DNA from: Collinsella sp. An307 | GTDB lineage: Bacteria; Actinomycetota; Coriobacteriia; Coriobacteriales; Coriobacteriaceae | Assembly: GCF_002161805.1 (NCBI RefSeq) | Contig: NZ_NFIP01000002.1 | Location: 124,001 to 188,000, forward strand | Reading direction: 5' to 3' | DNA length: 64,000 nucleotides | Part shown: positions 26,316 to 34,434 of the stretch, in pieces | Layout: each line of letters begins with the position of its first letter | Position numbering within the stretch: the first letter of the stretch is position 1 | Notes under the pieces: model-generated | Seen by the model: only the letters and a program-made list of their open reading frames with translations | Told to the model about the DNA's origin: nothing | Database searches by the model: none | Program-made: the position numbers and the translations under genes

Positions 26316-27614
26316 CTACTCTGTCACGAGGGACTTGTAGCCGTCGATCGTGTACTCGCCCGAGATGCGCACGCGCGGGAGCGACCGCACGTCGTCACCC
26401 GGCTCTGCCCAGCGGTTCTCGGTCGTGAAGGCGCAGAGGATGCCCGCGTCATCCACAGCGGCGCGCGCGTCATCGGTCACATCGCCATAGGGGTAGGCGA
26501 GCGCCTCGCTCGTGCCGACCACCGCCTGCGCCTGCTTGAGGTCGTCTGCAATCTCCTCTCGGCTGAGCGCAGAGACGATGCCGCCGTGGCCGATGGTGCC
26601 GCCTGCGCGGTGCATGTTGTAGGAATGCGACTGGAAGCTCACGTACGGGCTTGCGTTCGCCACGACGCGATCCGCGGCGTCTGCCTCGCTTGCGATGATG
26701 AACGAGGTCGCGGGGACCTTGTACTCCTCCAGAAGCTCGATGCCGCGCGAGAGGAAGCCCGCCTCGCCATCGTCAAAGGTGAGCACGATGCTTTTTGCGG
26801 GCAGGCTGTGCGTGCCCTCAAGGTAGGCACGGACCTCCTGGTAGGAGGGGAAGTAGAAGTCGTTCTCGGTGAGGTAGGCCAGCTGCTCGGCAAGCTTGGT
26901 GTCGAGCAGGTAGTTGCCGTTCAGGTTCTCGGGCGGGGCGTCTTGCGTATAGACGTAGTGGTACATGAGGACAGGGACGCCCGTTTGCATGGTGTCCATC
27001 TCGTCCACCACGTGCACGTGGCGCTCGGCCGTGGCCGTGCCGCCGTCGGGGTCGGCAACGGAGTAGGTGACGGTGTAGTCGCCCGCGCGCGATGCGTCGA
27101 CGTCGCCCGTGACCTCTATTGCATCGTTCAAGATGCCGTGGACGGGGTCGGTGGCGTGCGCGCCCGCCTCGAGGTAGTTCTCACCGGCGAGCACAAAGGT
27201 ATCGGCGTCGCCGTTGAGGCCGATGACGATGTCGCTTGTTGTTGCTGCGGAGTCCTCGATGATGGCGCTGTCGCCGGCGCTCGGGGTGACGGCGCTGGTG
27301 ATACCGCCCACGATGGCGCCCGCAAGAGAGATAACACCCCAGAGGGCGATTCCCGCGAGGGCGAGCGCGCCGAGCGCGAAAAGCCAGGTGGCGCGCGACG
27401 ATCGCCGTGCCGATGCCTGCGGTGCGCGGCGCCGTGCCTGCACGCGTGAGGCGCTACTTGCTGTAGCGCACCGGGGTTGCGTGCGCGCTGCGGAACTCGG
27501 GCTGCGCCGCGCGGTGGCGGCGTGGCGATTTGCGGAGGGCGCCGCTCCCGGGGCGCGCCTCATGTGGGGGCGCGTGCCTCCGCCTTGCGTGCTCGGAGTC
27601 CGTCTCTCGGCCAT
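26316..27614 (-). CDS. Membrane-anchored polysaccharide deacetylase with Ig-like domain
   Basis: A 432-residue surface protein. A long Arg/Ala/Pro-rich cytoplasmic N-terminus of about 75 residues is followed by one membrane segment, an Ig-like (DUF5011-type) domain ending in VHVVD, and a NodB-homology domain. The NodB motifs are PVLMYHYV, VLTFDDGEAG with the catalytic Asp pair, and SFQSHSYNMH. Such enzymes deacetylate peptidoglycan or other N-acetylated glycans; the specific target is not clear. The ATG at 27614 follows the exonuclease stop by 50 bp, so they are likely cotranscribed. Confidence 0.88.
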   Translation of the reverse strand: MAERRTPSTQGGGTRPHMRRAPGAAPSANRHAATARRSPSSAARTQPRCATASSASRVQARRRAPQASARRSSRATWLFALGALALAGIALWGVISLAGAIVGGITSAVTPSAGDSAIIEDSAATTSDIVIGLNGDADTFVLAGENYLEAGAHATDPVHGILNDAIEVTGDVDASRAGDYTVTYSVADPDGGTATAERHVHVVDEMDTMQTGVPVLMYHYVYTQDAPPENLNGNYLLDTKLAEQLAYLTENDFYFPSYQEVRAYLEGTHSLPAKSIVLTFDDGEAGFLSRGIELLEEYKVPATSFIIASEADAADRVVANASPYVSFQSHSYNMHRAGGTIGHGGIVSALSREEIADDLKQAQAVVGTSEALAYPYGDVTDDARAAVDDAGILCAFTTENRWAEPGDDVRSLPRVRISGEYTIDGYKSLVTE

Positions 27615-27664
27615 ACTATCTCCCCCTAACGCCGCTGCGGTGCAATGAGCGCACACGCTGCCTG

Positions 27665-28636
27665 CTATTTTGCGAACATGCTCTTGAGGTTGAACTCCGC
27701 TTGGACGGTACGCAGCATAAGGTCGGTGTCGTCAAGACCAAGATGGCGCTCCGCCTCGTCCTGAGAGAGGGTGCCGCGGCGGCGCGCCCAGTTCTCGAGG
27801 CTCGCCGGGGCGGACTCGCGGGGCAGCGAAGATACCTCGCTGTCGAGCTTTCGGCAGATGTCGCGCGAGTCGACGACCACGATCTTACCGGCGCGGCGCG
27901 CCTCGGCATACCCGTCGAGGTGAAGCATGAACCACGAGTCCTCAAAAGCGGCGTTGTGTGCCATAACGGGGTAGCGCTTCATAAGGCGCAGAAGCTTTGC
28001 CTGGAGCTTTTTGCTCTCACGGAAGGGTGTCTTGCCCTCGATGTCCGCCCACGTGATGTGGTGGATGTGCTCGAGGGGCACGCCCGCGGTCTTGTAGGGG
28101 TCCTCGGGAATGCCAAAGAACTCCGCCTCGCCGTCGCGCGGGACGGCGTCGCTCGTGAGGTCCATGAGCTCCCAGCCGACGTTTAAGATGTAGCCGCGCT
28201 CGGGGGCGGTGCCGGTGGTCTCGATATCGATGCCGAGCACGCAACCCTTGATGGGTTTGCGCACGTAGGCTACGGCATAGGCGTTGCGGTCGCCGCGCAC
28301 CTCGCGGGCGACGGAGGCGGCGGAGCGCTTCTGCAGGGCGCCGATGCCCGCACAGAGGTCCTCATCTGACAAAGCGCGCGAGAGAAAGCCGCTCGAGAGG
28401 TTGCGCAGACGCGACTCGCCGATGGCGTCGCACACGGCGCGGTTGCGGTCTCCGAGTTCGCGCACGAGGTCATAGGAGAAGGGCTCCTCCTCGGCGGCGC
28501 GCCACTCGGTATCAAGTGTCTTCATGGCGTCCTCGCCCTTCAGGCGCTCGGCCTCGACGACCTCGTAGCCGCTGCCAAAGATGAGCTCGGGAAAGTAATA
28601 GGAGTTGGCGTAGTCGAGTGCGTCCTGGACCTTCAA
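27665..28636 (-). CDS. DEDD-type 3'-5' exonuclease domain protein
   Basis: A 323-residue protein. The first 125 residues are a helical region without clear homology. The rest is a DnaQ-like exonuclease fold: GIDIETTGT gives the first DxE, VMAHNAAFEDSWF the second Asp, and HLGLDDTDLM the last. The start is TTG with GAGAGGAGAG upstream. Its upstream neighbour is the divergent metal exporter. A DNA repair or RNA processing role is plausible but cannot be decided from the sequence. Confidence 0.82.
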   Translation of the reverse strand: MKVQDALDYANSYYFPELIFGSGYEVVEAERLKGEDAMKTLDTEWRAAEEEPFSYDLVRELGDRNRAVCDAIGESRLRNLSSGFLSRALSDEDLCAGIGALQKRSAASVAREVRGDRNAYAVAYVRKPIKGCVLGIDIETTGTAPERGYILNVGWELMDLTSDAVPRDGEAEFFGIPEDPYKTAGVPLEHIHHITWADIEGKTPFRESKKLQAKLLRLMKRYPVMAHNAAFEDSWFMLHLDGYAEARRAGKIVVVDSRDICRKLDSEVSSLPRESAPASLENWARRRGTLSQDEAERHLGLDDTDLMLRTVQAEFNLKSMFAK

Positions 28637-28715
28637 GGGATCTCTCCTCTCGGCGCGTCGCGCGTCCTGTGTGCGCGGCGTGCGAATTGTTTGCTATATG
28701 AAACTCGTGTAGTAC

Positions 28716-28764
28716 CATACCTTCGCCGCCACACAGTGCAACCGCTCGCGGCAAGAAGGGTATG
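28716..28764 (+). promoter_or_regulatory. Imperfect leader hairpin before the metal exporter gene
   Basis: CATACCTTCGCCGC (28716-28729) pairs with GCGGCAAGAAGGGTATG (28748-28764) with small bulges, making a long stem around an 18-base loop in the 5' leader, 38 bp ahead of the start codon. I saw no match to known manganese or NiCo riboswitch cores. Confidence 0.45.
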
Positions 28765-28802
28765 AACCCCACACATCCAACCATGATAGGAGATTTCTTC
28801 CT

Positions 28803-29897
28803 ATGGAGCTCATCGAGCACATCGTATTTCACAGCATCGAGGACACGCTCTCGTTGGTGCCGTTTCTCTTTATCACCTACCTCGTCCTCGAGGCGCTCGA
28901 GCATATGGCGGGCGACCGCGCTGGTGCCCTGGTGCGCCGCGCCGGCGCGGCGGGGCCGGTCATCGGTGCTGTTCTGGGGATTGTTCCGCAATGCGGTTTT
29001 TCCGCCATGGGTGCTACGCTCTACGCCGGTCGCGTCATCACGCTGGGCACGCTTGCGGCGGTGTTTCTCTCCACTTCCGACGAGATGCTTCCTCTGCTTG
29101 TTGCCGAGCAGGTAGATGCAGCTACGGTCGTGCAGATTCTGCTCGTGAAAGCCGTTATCGCAGCGGTGGTTGGCCTTGCTGTGGACGCGTGTTTGCGTGC
29201 GCTTCGCAAGAACGCCCGCGCCCACGAGGCGCTTCGCCGCGGGGTGCTCGGACAGGCGGCGGGGGCCTCCTCAGGCGCGCCCGATCTGATTGACGAGCTT
29301 TCTGAGGCGGGGGAGGGCGCTGGCCACATCCACCGTCTTTGCGAGCGCGACCACTGCGGCTGTGAGGATGCGGAGCCGAACGGCGCCGATCGCGCCTCCT
29401 TCGAGCCCGGTGACGATGCGCGCCCCGTTTCTGCGACGGCTGCGCATGCGCATGACCATGAGGGTGGGGAGGGGTTGCACGAGCACCACCATCATCACGG
29501 CGGCGCACTCGCTATCGTGCGTAGCGCCCTTTCCCATACGGTTCAGGTGACCATCTTCATCTACGCCGTTACCCTGTTGCTCGTTGCGGTGCTCGAGACT
29601 GTCGGCGAGCCCGCGCTCGCGGCGTTTCTCGCCGGTAACGAGGCGCTTGCCGTTATCGCCTCTGCGCTCGTGGGCCTCATCCCCAACTGCGCGGCGAGTG
29701 TGGTCGTAACGCAGCTCTATCTCGAAGGCGTGCTTTCCTTCAACGCGATGATCGCCGGCACGCTTGTGGGCGCGGGGACTGGTTTTCTCGTCCTGTTCCG
29801 TACGAACAGAAGCGCGCGCGAGAACCTCGTCATCCTTCTTCTGCTGCTTGCGGTCGGTGTGGCGAGCGGCTTTGCGCTCGGGCTTGTTGGCTTCTAG
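28803..29897 (+). CDS. Putative 10-TM heavy-metal exporter (ArsP_2/putative manganese transporter family)
   Basis: A 364-residue membrane protein of two homologous halves. Each half has a P-x-C motif in a membrane helix: IVPQCGFSAMG (60-70) and LIPNCAASVV. They are joined by a cytoplasmic or external loop rich in metal ligands: H175, H177, C180, H184, C185, C187, H215, H217, H219, and a run of histidines at 227-232. The family is annotated as a predicted metal exporter, often manganese. The ribosome-binding site is ATAGGAG. It is followed by the composite repeat at 29930. Confidence 0.82.
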   Translation: MELIEHIVFHSIEDTLSLVPFLFITYLVLEALEHMAGDRAGALVRRAGAAGPVIGAVLGIVPQCGFSAMGATLYAGRVITLGTLAAVFLSTSDEMLPLLVAEQVDAATVVQILLVKAVIAAVVGLAVDACLRALRKNARAHEALRRGVLGQAAGASSGAPDLIDELSEAGEGAGHIHRLCERDHCGCEDAEPNGADRASFEPGDDARPVSATAAHAHDHEGGEGLHEHHHHHGGALAIVRSALSHTVQVTIFIYAVTLLLVAVLETVGEPALAAFLAGNEALAVIASALVGLIPNCAASVVVTQLYLEGVLSFNAMIAGTLVGAGTGFLVLFRTNRSARENLVILLLLLAVGVASGFALGLVGF

Positions 29898-30428
29898 GCG
29901 AGCGCAGTCTTACGCTGGCTGTTTCACGAGGCAAAATCCGAGGTAATGAACCCGCGAGGCACCTCATGCAAGAATCGAAGTAGTGAACCCGCGAGGCGAA
30001 TCTTGCAATAATTGAGGTAGTGAACCCCAAAATGCGCGATTCGGCGCCTTTCTTGACGTCGGGTTCACTACCTCAATTATTGCAGGCCTTCTATCTGCGC
30101 TTCTTTCGCGAGTTCTTTCTCGGGTTCACTACCCGGGTTCACTACTTCGATTTTTGCATGAAACGTGGCGCCAAGCACATGGGGCGCGGTGCCAGGCACA
30201 TAAAGCAAGGCGCCGGGTGCATGGGACACGGCGCTCTTTACGGTTTGCTTACGGCTGCTTTTCCGCTGCTCGCCTAGGAAAACCGGTCCTGCTGCCCGTG
30301 CTTTGCCCTCTTCGGCGCATGCGCAACCCTTACCGTTTCCCGGCAACCGATGACGCACCTTTTACGGATGTATGACACGCGAGCCTCACCATGGCGAGTG
30401 TTCGAATCCGTGAAAGGAGAATCGCATC
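29898..30428. repeat. Composite repeat locus A (core 29930-30158), no gene
   Basis: This 531-bp intergenic stretch contains no believable gene. Units of about 25 bases (TGCAa.. plus GAGGTAGTGAACCCG) lie forward at 29930, 29967 and 30004, then inverted at 30060 and 30134, with a 12-base partial unit at 30121. Starts differ by 37, 37, then 74 bases (2 x 37) between the two full inverted units. The pair 30004-30027 and 30061-30084 forms a perfect 24-bp inverted repeat around a 33-base loop. Next to it lies the 21-bp tandem repeat. 30235-30428 holds nothing I recognise beyond the GAAAGGAG ribosome-binding site of the next gene. Confidence 0.9.
30167..30229. repeat. 21-bp tandem repeat, three copies
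   Basis: GGCGCCAAGCACAT, GGTGCCAGGCACAT and GGCGCCGGGTGCAT start at 30167, 30188 and 30209, a regular 21-bp period. A truncated fourth GGCGC follows. An 85-residue open frame across the region is only a product of the repeats. Confidence 0.8.
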
Positions 30429-31232
30429 ATGCTCAACGACTGCTCAATGACGCAGGTCGCCGGCACCATCGCGGCGCTCATGGGTGTCGAGGCGCCTGCG
30501 GCCGCCGCTGAAGCTTACCCGTTGCCGCACGCCCTCATGACCGCCTCGGGTATCGATCGCGCCGAGCGCGCGCTTATCTTCTGCCCCGATGCGGTGGCGA
30601 TGTGGCTCTATCAGCGCTACACCTCGTGGTACGCGCCCGTACTTGCGCATGCGCCGCTCGCCCTGCCGGTGCGCACCGTCCTTCCCTCGGTCACGCCCGT
30701 CTGCTTTGGGACCATGTTTACCGGCGTCACACCGCACGTGCACGGCATCGAGTGTTACGACAAGCACGTCCTTGCGCAGGACTCCCTTTTCGATGCGTTC
30801 GTGCGTGCCGGCAAGCGCGTGGCGCTCGTTGCCGTCGCCGATTCGAGTTTTGACATCCTGTTCTCCGATCGCGCCATCGACCGGCACATCCTGCCTTACG
30901 ACGGAGAGGTGAACGAGCGTGCCAAGGAGCTCATCGAGGCGGACGAGCACGATGTCATCGTGGTCTATAACCAGCAGTTCGACGACGTGATGCACGCGAC
31001 CTATCCCGAGTCCAAGCCCGCGCTCGAGGCGCTCCGCCGCCACATCGCCGCTTTCGACGAGCTTGCTTCCGTTGCGGATGCCGCCTGGGCGGCTCACGAT
31101 CGCCTGGTGGCGTGGCTTCCCGACCACGGCGTGCACATTGCCGACAACGGCCACGGCCAGCATGGCTCGGACCGCGAGGACGACCTCAACACGCTGCATT
31201 TCTACGGTTTCAGTCCCGCTCGTCGGGCGTAG
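30429..31232 (+). CDS. Alkaline-phosphatase-superfamily protein (nucleotide pyrophosphatase/phosphodiesterase type)
   Basis: A 267-residue protein related to type I phosphodiesterases. The region TVLPSVTPVCFGTMFTG carries the Thr/Ser nucleophile typical of nucleotide pyrophosphatases; ITPHVHGI-like TGVTPHVHGIECYD follows, and late metal ligands appear in DHGVHIADNGHGQHG. No signal peptide is visible, so it seems cytoplasmic. GAAAGGAG is upstream. It stands 43 bp before ugpC and probably is the first gene of the transporter operon, so it may cleave the imported phosphodiester or phosphonate-like substrate. Confidence 0.8.
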   Translation: MLNDCSMTQVAGTIAALMGVEAPAAAAEAYPLPHALMTASGIDRAERALIFCPDAVAMWLYQRYTSWYAPVLAHAPLALPVRTVLPSVTPVCFGTMFTGVTPHVHGIECYDKHVLAQDSLFDAFVRAGKRVALVAVADSSFDILFSDRAIDRHILPYDGEVNERAKELIEADEHDVIVVYNQQFDDVMHATYPESKPALEALRRHIAAFDELASVADAAWAAHDRLVAWLPDHGVHIADNGHGQHGSDREDDLNTLHFYGFSPARRA

Positions 31233-31275
31233 CGGGCGCACGCAGCGGCGTCCCACATTCGCAAGGAGTTAGGTA

Positions 31276-32448
31276 ATGGCAAAAATCGTATGCAAGGACC
31301 TTAAGAAGAGCTACGACGGCAAGACCGAGGTGCTCGGGGGCATCAACCTCGAGATAGAGGAGGGCGAGTTCTTTATCCTCGTCGGGCCCTCCGGCTGCGG
31401 CAAGTCGACGCTTCTGCGCATCATCGCCGGCCTCGAGGGCGTTTCCTCCGGTGAGCTCATCATGGACGGCGAGCTCGCCAACGAGATGCTGCCGCGCGAG
31501 CGCAACCTCACCATGGTGTTTCAGAGCTACGCGCTCTACCCGCACCTCACGGTCCGCGACAACATCCTCTTCGGTCTCGACGTCAAGAAGGTGCCGAAGG
31601 CCGAGCAGGAGCAGCGCCTTGCCGAAGCTGCCGAGATACTCGGCCTCACCGACTACCTCGACCGCAAGCCCCGTGCGCTGTCGGGCGGTCAGCGCCAGCG
31701 CGTGGCCCTCGCCCGCAGCGTCTGCAGCCACGCGCCGCTCTGCCTTATGGACGAACCGCTCTCCAACCTCGACGCTAAGCTCCGTGCGTCCATGCGCGTT
31801 GAGATCCGCCGTCTCCAGCAGCAGCTCGGCCTCACGGTCATCTACGTCACGCACGACCAGGTTGAGGCGATGACCATGGGAGACCGCATCGCGGTGCTCT
31901 CGGCCGGGCGCATCCAGCAGCTGGGCACGCCGCTCGAGCTCTACAACCACCCGGCGAACGAGTTCGTGGCGACCTTCATCGGCACGCCGCAGATGAATAT
32001 GGCGGTTGCCGAGGTGGCGCCCGAAGGCTTGGTTCTCAACGGCGGCCTCACGGTCCCGCTCTCCGAGGCGGACCGGGCAAAGCTTCCCATGGGGCAGCGC
32101 TGGAAGATCGGCTTTAGGCCCGAGCAGGTGTATCCGGCGACGGCGACGAGCGTGCATGACACGGAGGTCACCGTGGTGAGCTCCGAGATGATGGGCAACG
32201 AGACCCTCATCTTCTTCGATGTCGCGGGAACCCTCTTTACCGCTCGCTGGCAGGGTCAGCACCGCATCGCCGATGGCGCCACGCTCCATGTGAGCCTGGA
32301 CCCGCGCTACGCGCACTTCTTTGACGTGAACACCGGTTCGCTCCTGCGCGCCGCCGAGGACTTGGACGAGCTCGGTGTGCGCAGCACGTCTGCCGCGGGC
32401 GCCGCTGCGGCGGCGCATATCGAGGCCGCGCCCGCAGCGGCGGAGTAG
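31276..32448 (+). CDS. ugpC: ABC importer ATP-binding protein, UgpC/MsmX/MalK family
   Basis: A 390-residue carbohydrate-type ATPase. Walker A is GPSGCGKST, the signature LSGGQRQR, Walker B LCLMDEPLSNLD, and the switch His is in VTHDQVEA. A C-terminal OB-type regulatory domain (about residues 240-365) follows as in MalK/UgpC. An Ala-rich tail ends the protein. The gene precedes two permease genes and a UgpB-like lipoprotein; the symbol reflects that context, since ATPases of this family are shared among sugar importers. Confidence 0.88.
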   Translation: MAKIVCKDLKKSYDGKTEVLGGINLEIEEGEFFILVGPSGCGKSTLLRIIAGLEGVSSGELIMDGELANEMLPRERNLTMVFQSYALYPHLTVRDNILFGLDVKKVPKAEQEQRLAEAAEILGLTDYLDRKPRALSGGQRQRVALARSVCSHAPLCLMDEPLSNLDAKLRASMRVEIRRLQQQLGLTVIYVTHDQVEAMTMGDRIAVLSAGRIQQLGTPLELYNHPANEFVATFIGTPQMNMAVAEVAPEGLVLNGGLTVPLSEADRAKLPMGQRWKIGFRPEQVYPATATSVHDTEVTVVSSEMMGNETLIFFDVAGTLFTARWQGQHRIADGATLHVSLDPRYAHFFDVNTGSLLRAAEDLDELGVRSTSAAGAAAAAHIEAAPAAAE

Positions 32449-32457
32449 GGGGCTGCC

Positions 32458-33396
32458 ATGTCTAAACATTCTGTCGCCCCCAAGGCCGTGCCCGCTGCGA
32501 CGGCCGTTCCGCCCCGCGAGGCGCCCGGCGAGCGAAGAACCCTCGCCGGCTGGGTGTACCTGCTCCCCTCGGTCGCCATCTTTGCGATCTTTGTCATCTA
32601 CCCGTTCGGCCGCACCATCATAACGAGCCTTTTTGCCACCACGCCGGCGGGCGGCCTCACGCAGTTTATCGGCATCGATAACTTTGTCACCCTCCTCACC
32701 GATCCGCTCTACACCCAGGCGATTGTCAATACGCTCGTCTACGTGCTCCTAACGGTACCGGCGACCATCGTGATCGCGCTTTTGCTCGCCGTGCTCACTG
32801 CGCAGGACCTGCCCGGCATGGGGGTCTTCCGCACGATCTTCTCGGCCACGATGGGCATTTCGGTCGCCGCGGCCGCCGTCTTCTGGAATCTGCTCTTCAA
32901 CGCCAACTCCGGCGTACTCAACCGCATCATCGAGTTCTTTGGTGGCGAGGGCGTCGGCTGGCTCATCGACCAGAATGTCGCGCTCCTCTCGGTCTCGATC
33001 ATCTCCATCTGGATGAACATCGGCATGGCCTATCTCATCCTGCTCGGGGCGATCAAGAGCATCGACGATTCGTATTACGAGAGCGTCGAGATCGTGGGCG
33101 GCGGGTTCTGGTATCGCCTCCGCCGGGTCACGGTGCCGCTCATCTCGCCGTCGCTGTTCTTTGTGCTGACCATCACCGTCATCGGTGCGTTCCAGTCCTT
33201 CGGCCTTATCGACATGCTCACGCAAGGCGGACCCAACAACGCCACGGTGCTGCTCATCTACCGTCTCTACCGCGATGCGTTCGTGAACTTCCGCATCGGG
33301 TCGGCGTCCGCCCAAGGCGTGATCCTCTTTGCGGTGATCTTTGTTATCTCCTACATCCAGACCAAGCTTACCGAGGACAAGGTGACCTACCAATGA
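32458..33396 (+). CDS. ugpA: ABC importer permease, UgpA/MalF-like
   Basis: A 312-residue permease with a hydrophilic Pro-rich N-terminus and six membrane segments. The EAA loop YYESVEIVGGGFWYRLRRVT contacts the ATPase. GLIDMLTQGGP near the C-terminus is a family hallmark. It starts 9 bp after ugpC and overlaps ugpE by four bases. Confidence 0.88.
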   Translation: MSKHSVAPKAVPAATAVPPREAPGERRTLAGWVYLLPSVAIFAIFVIYPFGRTIITSLFATTPAGGLTQFIGIDNFVTLLTDPLYTQAIVNTLVYVLLTVPATIVIALLLAVLTAQDLPGMGVFRTIFSATMGISVAAAAVFWNLLFNANSGVLNRIIEFFGGEGVGWLIDQNVALLSVSIISIWMNIGMAYLILLGAIKSIDDSYYESVEIVGGGFWYRLRRVTVPLISPSLFFVLTITVIGAFQSFGLIDMLTQGGPNNATVLLIYRLYRDAFVNFRIGSASAQGVILFAVIFVISYIQTKLTEDKVTYQ

Positions 33397-34259
33397 TGCC
33401 CTTCTCCAAGAAATCGTCCGGTCGTGTGGCGGGCTCCGGTCTGCGCACGAGTAAGTCCGGGCTCGTTGCGACCTACGCGGTCTTGACCATCGCTGCCGTG
33501 GCGATTGGCTTTCCCATCCTGTTTTCCATCTCGCTGTCGTTCACCCCGCTCGAGGACATCATCAACGGCGTCTTTATCCCCACGTCGCTGTTTCTCGACA
33601 ACTACGTGAACGCCTTCGAGGCGCAGCCCTTCGCCCAGTTCATCGTCAACTCCGTGGTCGTGGGCGTGGCCGGCACGGCGCTGCAGATCCTCTTCTCCAT
33701 GCTCGCTGCCTATGCGCTCGTGTTCATCCCCTTTGGCGGTAAGCGCATCATCTTCCTCGTCATCATGGCGACCATGATGATTCCCGCCGAGGTCCTCGTG
33801 GTCACGAACTTTCAGACCATTCGCGCCATGGGTCTCATCGACACCTACGCTGGTCTTATCCTGCCCGGCGTGGCCACCACGTTTGGCATCTTCCTCTACC
33901 GGCAGAACATGATGCAGATTCCCTCCGAGCTCAAGGAGGCAGCGGACGTGGCGGGGCTTTCCCGCTTCCAGTTCTTCGTCCGTGTGGTGGTGCCCATGGT
34001 CATGAACACCACGGTGACGCTTGCAATCTACTTCTTCCTGGTGACGTGGAACGCCTACCTGTGGCCGCTCGTCTCCACCACCAACAACACGGCGCGTACG
34101 GTGCAGATTGGCCTGCGTACCTTAAACAGCTCCGAGGGTCTCTCCGACTTTGGCATGATGGCTGCCGGCGCCGTGATCACGTCCATCCCCACGCTCCTGC
34201 TCATCTTCTTTGGCCAGAAGCGCCTGCAGGAGGGCATGACCAAGGGCGCGCTCAAGTAG
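33393..34259 (+). CDS. ugpE: ABC importer permease, UgpE/MalG-like
   Basis: A 288-residue permease partner with six membrane segments. The EAA loop is ELKEAADVAGLSRFQFFVRV, and PAEVLVVTNFQTIRAMGLIDT matches the UgpE/MalG group. The start ATG overlaps the ugpA stop (ATGATG; the second ATG three bases on is equally possible). A weak terminator-like hairpin and a palindrome separate it from ugpB. Confidence 0.88.
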   Translation: MMPFSKKSSGRVAGSGLRTSKSGLVATYAVLTIAAVAIGFPILFSISLSFTPLEDIINGVFIPTSLFLDNYVNAFEAQPFAQFIVNSVVVGVAGTALQILFSMLAAYALVFIPFGGKRIIFLVIMATMMIPAEVLVVTNFQTIRAMGLIDTYAGLILPGVATTFGIFLYRQNMMQIPSELKEAADVAGLSRFQFFVRVVVPMVMNTTVTLAIYFFLVTWNAYLWPLVSTTNNTARTVQIGLRTLNSSEGLSDFGMMAAGAVITSIPTLLLIFFGQKRLQEGMTKGALK

Positions 34260-34316
34260 CGCCTGTCCGCTCGGCGTCGCGCGGCTCGTTGCCCCGCGCC
34301 CTGCGGCGCCTCGTTC

Positions 34317-34360
34317 GCTGCGCCCGGAGCCCGCTATCGGGTGTGCAGCGCCTCGTTTTT
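34317..34360 (+). terminator. Weak intra-operon terminator before ugpB
   Basis: GCTGCGCCCG (34317-34326) pairs imperfectly with CGGGTGTGCAGC (34338-34349), and GCCTCGTTTTT follows. It may limit read-through so that ugpB is transcribed largely from its own promoter. Confidence 0.4.
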
Positions 34361-34368
34361 GCTACCCG

Positions 34369-34382
34369 GTGCGTATACGCAC
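34369..34382. promoter_or_regulatory. Palindrome upstream of ugpB
   Basis: GTGCGTATACGCAC is a perfect 14-bp palindrome 52 bp before the ugpB start, just downstream of the weak terminator. It may be a regulator-binding site. No regulator gene is adjacent. Confidence 0.4.
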
Positions 34383-34434
34383 GGTAGATAGTCCGGTTTG
34401 GACCCCAATTGTTGGTAACACGAAAGGAAACCCC

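Noticed and set aside
28640-28802. yybP-ykoY manganese riboswitch before the metal exporter
   Set aside because: The conserved core of that riboswitch is not visible; only a bulged hairpin is seen.
29930-30158. CRISPR-like array (25-nt repeats with 12-nt spacers)
   Set aside because: Spacers are too short and are shared between loci, units switch orientation within a locus, and no cas gene is present.
30020-30277. 85-codon frame on the + strand
   Set aside because: It consists entirely of translated repeat sequence and has no ribosome-binding site.
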